A stretch of 64,000 nucleotides of DNA from Apteryx mantelli (Eukaryota; Chordata; Aves; Apterygiformes; Apterygidae), in NCBI RefSeq assembly GCF_036417845.1, contig NC_089980.1, positions 59,766,501 through 59,830,500 on the forward strand, given 5' to 3'. Positions 39,700-50,680 of the stretch are shown here, in pieces. The notes under the pieces were generated by a model, which saw only the letters and a list, made by a program, of their open reading frames with translations, made no database searches and was not told the DNA's origin. The number at the start of each line of letters is the position of its first letter. Position 1 is the stretch's first letter. Made by a program: the position numbers and the translations under genes.

Positions 39700-42600
39700 T
39701 TTCAGGAGTGGAATGTTTTGACCTGTGTAACTTACGATTAAATTTGTGAGCTTGCTAAGTGCCCCGTGTTGCTGCCGCGGAGCCGTGGGAAGCAGCGCTG
39801 GAGCCGGGGAGGATGTGGAAGACGGGGGGATGCAGGGAGCCTGATCCAGCACGAAGGACGCTGGTAATTGCGCGTCCTCCTCAACTGCAAGTTGAAAGAT
39901 AATTTAACAAATACCTCCAATACCTAATCAGGCGCTCATTTTGCTTGGCATCCCCAAGAGAGTAAAGCCTCTGTTGGCAACACATTTGTTAGCTGATGCC
40001 CAAGAGTTACCAGAGCGGACACGGGCTGCTTCCCAGAATGCGAGGCTGTCTAGTGCTTCGCGCTGTCCCGGGGGGAGGGGGCACAAGGTAGAGAGTGATG
40101 AACAGGTCCTATGAACCCGAGGTAACAGCTGGAGGCTACTACTCGCCCCATGTAAGAAGGAAAGTATTGCTGTAAATCGGGAGTCTTTATAGCTGTTCGG
40201 CTGGAGGAAGTTTTTGGCTGTAAACTGTCATGCACTGCAGCTTTCGCTGAAAAGGCTATGAGAGTGGGGAGTTTTCTCTCCTGAGAACCAAAGTGCAATT
40301 AAGATCAGAAAGAGGGAGAAGGAAATAAAATAAAAAAGAGGGCAGGAATCCAAGCCGAGGAAAAAAACTTAGTATTTTGTTTTCTATTCTAAAGATTACA
40401 GACTACTTCTGGAAACATTTTTTTATTGTAATGTAAAAATGTAAAGCTAGATAGACTTTTGAACGACCAACTAAATTTGAGTACGTGCGTGATTGCTCTG
40501 GGATGAATGGCTCAATCACCATTCAGGCGACAAAAGTGAAATACGTAACTTTGTCAGGACAAAGTGAAATATATCGAATTAAATTCAATTTCAACTCCCC
40601 TCCCTTTGCCTAAAGAGAGTGATCAGTGCAAAAAGTAGTGATCAGATAGATAAGGTTTCTGTTACTGAAGGGGTTAAGGTCACTTCCCATATATCATTCC
40701 ATATATATAAATGTAGTAGGAATTAGTCGTTCCTTGAAGCATTAATTCGGGAGAATTAGAATAATGTTTTTAAAACTCATATATCCTAAATACACGTCCA
40801 GATTAGCTTTACTCCTTTTTCATTTTCTGAATCATTCATTTCACACTAAAACGGCCCCGTTGCTTTCAATTCCGGTTTTCTACTACTTTCAGCGCTTAAA
40901 TATATTCATTGCTAGGTGAAGTAGATTTGAGGAAGGTTTGAGACTGGGGTTTGCCCTACACTGAATCCATAACAACAACAACAACTACCACTTCCACCCC
41001 CACCCCCCAACCGTATCCTGAAAGGGAAACGGGTTTTGCAAGAGGGGAAAAGTCCCTTCTTTCTCCTTCACCTGCACAGAATTAGTCTCAGCGCCAGTCC
41101 CTCTTTGGGATTCAGTTCTCATGGTGCTGGACTTTTTCAGTGTTAAGATATTTGAAATTTCGCCTTCAACCTACGAACACAAAGCAACATAGTACTGCCA
41201 ACCGATCGACAGTATACCGTCGTCTTTCGGAGTTTGACATGGCTTTTGTTAGGACGCTTCTGTGTTTGTTTTGAACGGAGCACATTAAGAGAAATAAATG
41301 CCTAATAAAGTTCGCCTGTTATTTCTCGAAAGTGCTGCTTTGCTTATCTAAAGATGACAAAAGTGGTCGGTAGGTATTTAGGCAAAAAAAAGCTTTAGGA
41401 AACTTTAAGGCAGGAATTAAACTGCAGGGAGAATATTTTTCCGTGTTTTTCTGGACAGTAATTGAAGAGCTGAGATTCGGCATTTAAAATAGCAGTTAAA
41501 AAAAAAAAACTCTACGAAATCGAGTAAGTTAATGCTGTATTAACCCGATGGTGCTGTGTAATGAAAATGGAGCCGTAAGTCGTAGCTCCTAAACCAAATA
41601 GAAGCTGAAAATAATAGCGGAAGCATTCGGTTTGTTTGAAGTTAGATTAAAGTAGACACTTTCAGGTTGCTGCTCCGATGTGTACAGAGAGTAGAAACGC
41701 AGGGTTTTATAGACAAGCTCTACGTGCTCGCAGAAAGAGTATATGCCTGGACTGACCAGCTATCTGCATCCCGTAAAGCGGACCCCTTTAGGTTGCCTTT
41801 CCGTACTAAACCTTAGTTCCAACTTGTGCTTCCAGATAACCTGCCAGCATACCACAGACACTTTTTCTTAAAGATAAAATCTTAAAAATTCCAGCAGCAA
41901 TGAGGCGCAGTGTTTGGAGAGCGGCAATAAGCGCATTTTTAAAGAAAACCTTATTTTTACACTGCGTCGCTTCTTTTTCGTCGCCTTTGCTCCCATTTAA
42001 AGAACTTGTTATTGTTTAAAGAGACCCCATTGAACTATTTCCTGCTCATTGTCACCTCTCTCCCCCTCACCCTCTATCCAGAGATTCTCACAGAAAGGTA
42101 ATAAACTGTTTCCCTCACACCACAGACCGCCGCAGCCCCTGAGAATTCAAACTATTAAAAATATCGGCGGGAGGGAATGTTTCAAAATATCCCTTCTCTC
42201 CCTCTCTGTATCTCTCGCTTTTGCGCCAAACAACTTTAGAATAAATTCAGTACGTTGCAAAGTTTCATCCGTAAGGCAAACTTCAGTCTTTCCAGTAGAA
42301 ACTTGCGGAAGTTTCTCCTGTTATAAGAATTGAAGCCTCCAGGTATCGATCCAATTTTTAGAAATACTTTTTACTTAGGTAGTGTGTCTCGAAACCATCG
42401 TGGTTGTGCATATCGGCTGCTTTCATAGATGAAGGCACTATCTAGATTAGCGACAAGAGACAAACTTAAGCCTCTTCTAACGGATTGGGCACTTGTGATT
42501 AGTAAAAAAAAATTGGGAGACGACGGCAAAAGTTCAGTGGGAACAAGCAGGCTGAGGCGGGAGATATTTTTATTATGCCACTTTTCTGGTCAGCTGCTTT

Positions 42601-43019
42601 ATAGAGAGATTTTAGATTTTTGTTCTTAATTTCTTACCGAGTAATCAGCAAAGTTTGTCTTTGCTAATTTCGGTCTTCACTTAAGCAGAAGTGCCGCTAT
42701 TTGCGACAATATGAATGCGAGAAATTGCGAGTCGGGAGAGAGGGGTTATGAACTGCCTTGTAAGTGACTTGGAAACACGCAGCGACGTTTCTCGGCAGAA
42801 GAGTGGAGAGGAGGACTTTTCACTTTTCCTAAATATTACTCCGTGACAGTAGTGTCTCCTTTTCAGGATTGGCTGGTCTAGAAATGATGTGTAAAACAGT
42901 CTCCAGGGTTTGCCGTCTTGGGCTCTGTCCTGAGTGTCAATGGACCCATTAATGACTGCTGCCGGGGAGGCAGGAGGATGCTGCGCACAGGTTATGAGGC
43001 TGTTGCTGAGATGGGCCAT
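39700..43019. other. Repeat-poor upstream flank of TBXT
   Basis: No gene or interspersed repeat is recognised here. The stretch is free of CR1 and microsatellites and carries scattered CpGs that the AT-rich DNA to its left lacks. A distal regulatory block is plausible. Mammalian TBXT has distal notochord and mesoderm enhancers, but I cannot align to them from memory. Confidence 0.4.
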
Positions 43020-43054
43020 TTCCTCCGCGGCTGCCGAAGCCCCAGCTCCGGCGG

Positions 43055-43093
43055 CTTTGATAGAGGTGCAAACATTTGGGGGCAGATTTGCAT
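43055..43093 (+). promoter_or_regulatory. Proximal TCF/LEF-type site and perfect octamer upstream of TBXT
   Basis: CTTTGATA at 43055-43062 fits the TCF/LEF consensus, in the orientation opposite to the site at 43199. ATTTGCAT at 43086-43093 is a perfect POU/octamer element. The spacing of about 30 bp and position about 200 bp before the predicted start site suit early-embryo control, but only the motif matches are seen. Confidence 0.5.
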
Positions 43094-43170
43094 AAAATAG
43101 CCGCGTTTAATCCCACGGGCTGCAATTAACATCACAGGCTTCCCCGGGCACCGTTCTGATATGGCCGCGG

Positions 43171-43290
43171 GGAGCCAATCGGAAGGGCCGGCCGGACACA
43201 TCAAAGCGGTCGTCCTCCAATCAGGGGCGCCCCCCCGCAGGTATTGTGATGTCACCACGGGGGTGTTTATGACGGGGTATAATTGCGGAC
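43171..43290 (+). promoter_or_regulatory. TBXT: TBXT core promoter: CCAAT boxes, TCF/LEF site, TATA-like box
   Basis: CCAAT occurs at 43175-43179 and 43217-43221. CATCAAAG, a TCF/LEF-type site, is at 43199-43206. A TATAAT-type box is at 43278-43284, which would place the start site near 43308 and give a 5' UTR of about 120 nt. Wnt control of mouse T through TCF sites close to the promoter is established. That these particular matches act is inference. Confidence 0.7.
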
Positions 43291-43426
43291 CCTTCCCCGC
43301 TGCCGCTTGCTCCGGCCGCGGAGGTCAAGTGGAATTAAAGCAGCCGCGGCCCCGCGCTGCGGCCGCTTCCCTGCGCCGCGCCGGGCAGCCGCCGCTCGGG
43401 GCTCAGCGGGGCGGGTGCGGGCGACG

Positions 43427-43632
43427 ATGAGCTCCCCCGGCACGGAGGGCGCGGGCAAGCCCCTGCAGTACCGCGTGGACCACTTGCTGAGCGCCGTGGA
43501 GAGTGAGCTGCAGGCGGGCAGCGAGAAGGGCGACCCCACGGAGCGGGAGCTGCGGGTCACCCTGGAGGACAACGACCTGTGGCTGCGCTTCAAGGAGCTC
43601 ACCAACGAGATGATCGTCACCAAAAACGGCAG
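43427..43632 (+). CDS. TBXT: TBXT coding exon 1
   Basis: Encodes residues 1-69 (last codon split, phase 2): the N-terminal segment [10 protein letters not shown] and the first strand of the T-box. The donor is AG|GTAGGG. The ATG is preceded by GCGACG and lies about 149 bp after a TATA-like box. The frame stays open upstream, but the family N-terminus fixes the start here. Confidence 0.97.
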
Positions 43633-46600
43633 GTAGGGGCGTCGCGGGCCTCGCGCCTCCGGGCCCCTCTGCCGGGGCAGCCCCTCCGCCCCCGGCTCTG
43701 CGCGGCCCCCCTTCAGGGCCGGCCTGCGCCCGCCCGTCCAGCAGTCCCGGGGCGGGGGGGCGCCCGGCTGTGTCGGGGGGCCGGGGCCTGGGGCCGTCCT
43801 CCGCGGGGCGCCGCCGTGCCTCGCGCCTCCGTGTCGCCCCGCAGGAGGATGTTTCCGGTGCTGAAGGTGAGCGTGTCGGGCCTGGACCCCAACGCCATGT
43901 ACTCCTTCCTGCTGGACTTCGTGGCGGCCGACGGGCACCGCTGGAAGTACGTGAACGGCGAGTGGGTGCCGGGCGGGAAGCCGGAGCCGCAGGCGCCCAG
44001 CTGCGTCTACATCCACCCCGACTCGCCCAACTTCGGCGCGCACTGGATGAAGGCGCCCGTCTCCTTCAGCAAAGTCAAGCTCACCAACAAGCTAAACGGC
44101 GGCGGGCAGGTAAGCGGCGGGGCTCGGCTCGGCCCGGCCCGGCCCGGCCCGGCCCGCCGCCCTGGCCCGCCGCCCTGGCCTAGCCTCGCACGGCGGGGCC
44201 GGGCCGGGGCCCATCCGCCGCACCGCTGAGCCGCCGCTTGTGCTCTCCTTAGTGCTCGTTTCTGTATTGCCGTTACCACATGTGTTGTGGGGAGCGGCTG
44301 GGGCTGTTGGTGTGTTTGTTTTTTCCAAGCACTGCATTTTTTCAGTAGGACTGAGCTTTTGGCAAAGGGTGGGCTCCTTGATGTTTTAGTTTTTTAATGT
44401 CTTTCTGGCTTGAATGTTTGATGATGCAAATGGTGTAGATGCATCTTTCTGGCTATTTGTCACTGTGTTTGTGACTGTATAAGTTGCCCTGTCAAAAGTA
44501 CAGGATGATGATAATGAAGCAAAAAGTTGGGGTGTCTGGCTGAAATGTTTGCTTATGGCTTCAGCTTTAGGATTTATTGAGACTTGTTGCCTCTTTCTTC
44601 TTTGCGGGAAAGATGGATCATGAGTTACTTTAAAGGCTGAGTGCTTTCTGTGCCCATCATGATCTGTCTTCATGCCATCACTGCTTAACTTCTCTATCTG
44701 TTTGTTCACAGATCATGTTGAACTCCCTGCACAAGTATGAGCCTAGGATTCATATAGTGAGAGTTGGTAGCCCGCAGCGGATGATCACCAGCCATTCCTT
44801 CCCGGAGACCCAGTTTATAGCTGTGACAGCGTACCAGAACGAGGAGGTATGCACGGCGGGGAAGAAACCTCCCAGTACTTGCATCCTTTCAAGTGGTAAA
44901 GTGCAAGTTACAAAGCAAAATAACGTCTCTCTTATCATATTTTTTTCACTTCTTTCTGTGCTTCATTTGAAGTTGAATGTAAAAGTGAATTTAATATATG
45001 GGTAGCCCTATGAATATGTAATAACACAAAGTTCTGATCACTGTCTCAGTATATACTGCAAACTTATTGCAGAGGAGTAATTCTTAAAAGATTCTTTGGG
45101 CCAAAGAAGTATGGTGAGAAATATGATTGTCATTTTTAAGTACATGGTGAAATAACTGGACGTGTCATTTTCAAAACTGACTCTTCTTTCTGTTAGCCAA
45201 AATGCTCATGTCTGTGTTAAATGAATCTGTAACATTTTGTGTTTATTGAATCTGCATTCATTGTTGTCCATTCTGTTCTGTCCTGAACTTTGAAGCTTGT
45301 TATAAATGTCTTTAGTGTACTACCTTTCTAAACTCTTTCCTTAGGTGATTAATAAACCCAAACAATTCAGTCAGCTAGTGACTGGTTTCCTTTAAAATTT
45401 GGCAGAGAGAATAATTCCTAACCCACTGCTAATATTTAAGACATATAAATGCTGTTTAAGTGATGTATATAGGTTTGTATTATGGCCCTAATCTTATATC
45501 TTCGGAAATCAGTGGTTTCACTGACTTCAATGGATAGTTCTAGTCAAATCTTAATTTTTGTATGATAATGAATAGTGATACTTGCAAATTAAGATATTTG
45601 TTGTTGTTTTTAGATCACAGCTTTAAAAATTAAATACAATCCATTTGCAAAGGCATTTCTTGATGCAAAAGAAAGGTGAGAGCTCCTAAATAAACTCAAT
45701 TCTAAAGTTTGTGGAATTTTGTATAGATTTGTGAAAACATACTCTTAACTAATTCAGGCTGGTTTCTTTTACAGAAGTGATCACAAAGACATGATGGAGG
45801 AAGTGGGAGACAACCAGCAGTCTGGGTATTCACAATGTATGCTTTCACTCTATATTATGTACATAACATTGAATTCTTCCACCTTATCAATTGCATTAAG
45901 CAAAATTTAGAGAGAAACGTTTGCTGACTGGCATAGTTCACCCTGTAAATTACAGGAGAATAATATTACCAATCCTTATGATTGCTGTTTGTACAGGTTT
46001 ATGATTTTATAATACATATTTGATTTAGATATAATATGTATTGAATCTATTCAAATAGTTTTAAGGAGAAAAAGCTTATTTCAAAATACAGAAAATTTTT
46101 GGAATTGTGTTTATGTTTTAAGTATTTTTAGAAAATTGGAGGCATTTACTTAAAAAGTTACTTTTTTGCAGATCTGAAAAAGTATTAGAATTTTAAAATG
46201 ATTTCTGTTTTGAAGGGTTATTGCCAAGATATATCTGCAACTTACTTATAAATGGGGTTATTATGAGTTGCAGTAGGAATTATTTTATGTTTCAGTGAAA
46301 ATACTTAATCTTTAAGGATTTTTCTTAGCAGTCTGAGAAACCTCAAAGCATAGCTATGAATTGGAACCCTGAAAGAACAACTTAAAACTGAAAATATACT
46401 AACCACTATTAAGCACGCAAAATGAGCATGCATTACTTACTTACATAAGGCATTGTTTAACCATTTCGGTGTTTTCTTACTATGATTGTAATTAAATGGT
46501 AATTTTAAAAAAAGTGTTAGCTTTACACAAGGCTTTTTCCAAGGTCTTTTAAAATATTTCTTTCCTTCATATGATCATTTAAGAAAGTTGTATGAGATCC

Positions 46601-49600
46601 AAATTTTTCATATGTGTTGAAACTTGGTTTCCTTTCGCAAGTGTGTGTTTTCTTGATTATCCGTTATCTTGGCGCAGCATAGTTCTTTCACTGTCTGGAT
46701 GCATTATGTACCTATCTTACAAAACTCTTGCTTTCTCACAGTAGGTAGTTGGCTTATTCCTGGAACTGGGACTCTGTGCCCACCTGCCAATCCTCACCCT
46801 CAGTTTGGAGCACCCCTGTCACTCTCCCCCGCTCACAGCTGTGAAAGGTACTCATCGCTGAGGAATCACCGTTCTGCCCCTTACCCCAATCCCTACACCC
46901 ATAGAAACAACTCACCAAGTAAGTCTTACTTTGCAGATATGTAAAGATGGGAAATTAGCCAAGGGATCCAAGCCCTGAGCAATTATACCAGTGTGAATCT
47001 AAAGTGATGCCGCAGAAACTGAGGTCACTGCCTAGTTCAGTTTCTGCAGAGGGCTTGGGGCCACCATTGCAAAGAAATAATTGCAATGAGTATGTTTCCC
47101 AGGGCCCTTACAGGCGAAAAACTGAGGTTGTGTAGAACTCTCTCCTGTTAATTGATTAGATTATACGGTGCTAGCTTTGTTGTGTGCTTTTGAATTATAA
47201 TAACCAATGAGATTAAACTTATTTTGACTTTTTTTTTTGGAATTTGCTTGAAAATGAGAATTTTAATCAGTATTTACAGGAAGGACAATGAAATGAATAA
47301 GTATATGTCCTATTCTGTTGATAGTCACTTGTTATTAACACATTTAAGCTAATAATCGAGGGCGTGATTCTGTCAGTTTGACTTGCATTGATGTAAACTA
47401 CTGCAATATGTATGTATTAAGGTTTGGCCTCAACAAGCATGTCAGAACTGGACACACACAGTAACAATATAGAGCTGAGTAAATTGCATAACTATTTAAT
47501 TTTTGTGCTCAGAAATATACCTTGGACTTAAGGGGAGGAGAACAGGGCTTTTTTAACAGTGATTTTTTTTCCTCTCCTAGCAAAGGCCTGTTAATAATTT
47601 TTGCCTGTCAGCCTGTAATGGATATTGAAGGCTCCCTTTTAAAAAACAATATTATTTTGAATTAATACATACTCTTCCAGACACAGCCTGGTCAATCCTA
47701 TATGTAACTTTGTAATTAATTTTAAAGAGGAAAACTAGCTCTCTGTGGGCTCTTTTTGCATCTTGAAATTCTATGTTCATTTTGCAACCTGAAACAAAAT
47801 AAAAGACCACTGCACCTGTGTTCCTCCACTTTCCTCATCCTCAGCTAAAAAACCTCTTCTCCTTCCCCTAAAGCCACCTACCACAGCAACTGTTTTCTGG
47901 CTATGGATGGCTGAATAGGATTCCCTTTATAGTTTCCTAATGTATCTGATAAATCGGCCAGTCAGTCCGATCACAAGCTGAGTAGTCTGATCACTCTAGA
48001 TGATGTGCCTATCACAGACTTTAGAGCTTGTGGTGGCATTCTCAGCTCAAAACTGGGATGTGTGATTCAGACCACCTATTATCCAGGACTGCCAGACTGT
48101 TACTGCCAATGTAGATGAGGGATATGAAAAAGGTGCCTTGGGAGAGAGATTGGGATAGTGTTAAGTAAGGAGCTTGCCTTTCTCCACTGACTGAATAAGG
48201 AACCATGGCCTGAATTAGTAGGTGGTTTGAAGATAACTTTTTGTCTGTAGATCCTTTATAGAAACAAGACTTTGCAGTTGTAGGCTGAGCAGAACAGTGC
48301 ATCAGCCAGGCAATGCCAGTGAAATTGCAGGCTGATACAACTGGAAGCTGAGTTTGTTTATTTATTTATTTGCAAGGCAGAAAAGTTAGTGGAGGAGGTT
48401 AGTTTAAAGCTATATGTTGCATTTGAATAAAAGATTGTTATTTGGTCTGATTTTAACGTGTTGAAGTGCTTGCTTGTTTTCACAGCAGCCTATGCCGATA
48501 ATTCCTCTGCCTGCCTTTCCATGCTCCAGTCCCATGACAACTGGTCCAGTCTAGGAGTTCCCACACATACGACTGTGCTGCCCATGAGTCACAGCACTGG
48601 CACAGCTACCAGCTCCAGGTAGGAGTCCATCCCTTAGCAGCCCCCAAATCAATATACTGATACTTTCTAATAAGAGAAAAAGGAAAAAGGAGGTAAAGAG
48701 TCACCATCAAATTACAAATCTTATTACTACATGAAAATTACTGACCTTGCAGGGGAGGTACTGAAATGGACTATTCACAGGGAAAACAGATTGGAGAAAC
48801 AAAATTATTTTCTGATGTTTTGGTTTTGGAAATGTAGATACTTGTGACAATGGTATCTTATAGATTAAGGAAACACAGATCACTTAGACAAACATCCATT
48901 TAATTTGAGGGTGCTCTTTTAAGTTTCATCTCATTTTGCTTTTAAGCAAAACTGTATTCAAAAAGGTTATTTTTAATCTGTTTCATTTTAGCCAGCCATC
49001 ACTTTCCCATCTGTCTCCACAAACCTTTGCTCTGCTACAAATGGATGGGCAGTGTGGAGAAGTGGCTGGAGTAGGAATTTTTTTGCTTGAATGTTGCCAG
49101 CCAAGCCAGCATAGCATGAAATTATGCACTTGGTGAAAAGATTCCTTATTTTGTGATCATATAAATGTATCTTTTCTCCGCTTTGTACTTATCTTAAACT
49201 TTTTGATCCTTTAGCAGAGATTTAGCTTATAGTCAGTCTCTTGGAGCTAAGCTTGAAAATTTGAGGGAATTCAGTTAAGGAGGTAAAAATTTTGCTATAA
49301 ACCACAGAGAGATGAGCTTTGGGCATCTTTTTTGGCAATTCAGATCTACCTCTCAGGCTGTGGAAAGCATTCTTATGTTTATCATGTAAACAAGTATTTC
49401 TAGCACTTCTTTCCATGCCTGACCCCCAGCATATTTTTAAAGTTGCAAAATCAGCTGAGTTTCAGTTGCTGCAGTAAGGGTTATCCAGTAGATAAAACCA
49501 GCAGAACTGAAACTGTGGGACCTTAAGGAAGGCATTTCTGCCATCTCTTTTATCTAGTCTCCTATATGTGAAGTAAGCATAATATTTATCTTTTTTGATA

Positions 49601-49720
49601 AATTGTTTGGGATCTATAAATGAAAAGTACTGTGTAGTACTACACAGAAGGACTGAATTTGTTCTCATAATGTTTTTCTTGGATCAGCTTATTTATTTTA
49701 ATGTGTGTGTGTTCACACAA

Positions 49721-49767
<47 letters not shown>

Positions 49768-50680
49768 CACACATACACACACATTCAGAGAAGGATAGAG
49801 AGTATGGAGGCTATAGTGTCTTGACAAGGCTTTTTTCCTTATAGCAGCCCTTTCTGTAGTATCCCAGTAAGCTGCAGCCATAGATCTAGCTCTGTCCCTT
49901 CTAACATGAGATGATGAGCAAGGTCCTAGGAAGCCTGATTTGCTGTCCGGAGGTGTCTTTTTGTCTCTGTTGACTACAGAGGGACCCAAGGGGGACTCGT
50001 GGCAACAGATAAAAAATGACTGGTTTCAACAGCTGCTGTGTCCAGCCATCCCTGTCACACTGCTATCTCTGGAGGCAAGGGTATCTTCTTGGCTCAGGAA
50101 TCAGCTCTTGAACCTCTACATTTTTCAGCCCAGCCTGTTAATTCCTCAGCTTGGCCTAAAAATTACTAATACACCCAGTGCTGGAACCTGCCGTTGGAAA
50201 ACGGAGCCGTTTTAGATGTGTTGGTGGGGTGGCATGAACACAGCCCTCCGGCCTAAGGGTCCTTTCTGCCTTGCAATGGCTGGGAGCTTCCTGAAGAAAT
50301 TCTCCATCTGCCTCAAATGCATCTGGCCTGGGAGTTGTGTTGTGATCTGAGCAACTGCCAACAGAAGCTGGAATCACTAATAAACTATATTATCTTTCAT
50401 TCTCTCTCTCAGTCAGTATCCTAACTTATGGTCTGTGAGTAACAGCACCATCACACCAGTGTCTCAGTCAAGTGGGATGTCCAATGGCCTGAGCTCCCAG
50501 TTTTTACGTGGCTCTCCAGCACACTACACTACCCTTCCTCATCCGGTTGCTGCCGCCTCCTCTGCATCCCCGCTGTATGACGGTGGTGCACCTACAGACC
50601 TTCCTGACAGCCAATATGATGCCTCTGCACATGCTAGGCTAACATCCACGTGGACACCTGTCACCCCACCTTCCATGTAA
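43427..50680 (+). CDS. TBXT: Brachyury (T-box transcription factor T), complete 8-exon coding gene
   Basis: Brachyury is the nuclear T-box DNA-binding activator of mesoderm and notochord formation. Coding exons are 43427-43632, 43845-44109, 44712-44846, 45614-45675, 45775-45836, 46742-46918, 48486-48618 and 50413-50680. They sum to 1308 nt (435 aa plus TAA), and every intron is GT-AG with matching phase. The start ATG opens MSSPGTEG, the family N-terminus. The T-box spans about residues 42-223 ([61 protein letters not shown]) and is encoded by exons 1-5. The Ser/Pro/Tyr-rich C-terminal half (residues about 224-435) is the transactivation and repression region and ends WTPVTPPSM. Length matches the vertebrate family (433-436 aa). 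No frameshift or premature stop was seen. Residue 177 is Ser where human has Gly. The CpG-island promoter lies just upstream. Identification is by recognition of the protein and is secure. Confidence 0.98.
43845..44109 (+). CDS. TBXT: TBXT coding exon 2
   Basis: Encodes residues 69-157 of the T-box core, from [13 protein letters not shown] to KLNGGGQ. The acceptor is CCCCGCAG and the donor CAG|GTAAGC. Exon composition is very GC-rich. Intron 1 is only 212 bp. Confidence 0.97.
44121..44181 (+). repeat. GC-rich minisatellite in TBXT intron 2
   Basis: Tandem GGCCC/CGGCC units (about seven) are followed by two copies of a CCGCCCTGGCC unit. They start about 12 bp after the exon 2 donor. Confidence 0.8.
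44712..44846 (+). CDS. TBXT: TBXT coding exon 3
   Basis: Encodes residues 158-202, from [19 protein letters not shown] to AVTAYQNEE. The acceptor is TTCACAG and the donor GAG|GTATGC; both ends are phase 0. Codon 177 is AGC (Ser) at 44769-44771. Confidence 0.97.
45614..45675 (+). CDS. TBXT: TBXT coding exon 4
   Basis: Encodes residues 203-223 ([20 protein letters not shown]), the last helix of the T-box that contacts DNA in the minor groove in T-box structures. The acceptor is TTTTTAG and the donor AAG|GTGAGA. Confidence 0.97.
45775..45836 (+). CDS. TBXT: TBXT coding exon 5
   Basis: Encodes residues 223-244, [20 protein letters not shown], the linker after the T-box. The acceptor is TTTTACAG and the donor AAT|GTATGC, ending in phase 1. 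Intron 4, just before it, is only 99 bp. Confidence 0.96.
46742..46918 (+). CDS. TBXT: TBXT coding exon 6
   Basis: Encodes residues 244-303, including [20 protein letters not shown] and the Tyr/Pro/Asn-rich stretch ending HRNNSP. The exon is 177 nt with phase 1 at both ends, so skipping it would keep the frame. The acceptor is TCTCACAG and the donor CCAA|GTAAGT. Confidence 0.96.
48486..48618 (+). CDS. TBXT: TBXT coding exon 7
   Basis: Encodes residues 303-347, [20 protein letters not shown] and onwards. The acceptor is a CAGCAG tandem: the first AG gives ThrAlaTyr, the second would give ThrTyr. The donor is CCAG|GTAGGA. Confidence 0.95.
49702..49784 (+). repeat. Compound (TG)n(TA)n(CA)n microsatellite in TBXT intron 7
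   Basis: A TG tract runs into TA and then CA repeats. TG on one side pairs with CA on the other around a TA centre, so the tract is a near-perfect inverted repeat. Confidence 0.95.
50413..50680 (+). CDS. TBXT: TBXT coding exon 8, with stop codon
   Basis: Encodes residues 347-435 and [33 protein letters not shown] and the C-terminus [12 protein letters not shown]. The acceptor follows a CT tract (TCTCTCTCTCAG). Confidence 0.97.

Larger units (their letters stand above)
43020..44260. other. CpG island over the TBXT promoter and exons 1-2
   Basis: Composition changes sharply from AT-rich flank to GC-rich, CpG-dense DNA. The island covers the promoter, exon 1, intron 1 and exon 2, and fades in intron 2. 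This is typical of developmental regulator genes. Confidence 0.85.

Noticed and set aside
43267-44279. Long minus-strand and alternate-frame open reading frames over TBXT exons 1-2 (up to 258 codons)
   Set aside because: They result from high GC content opposite real exons. Codon content is Arg/Pro/Ala-rich with no family resemblance, and TBXT exons explain the DNA.
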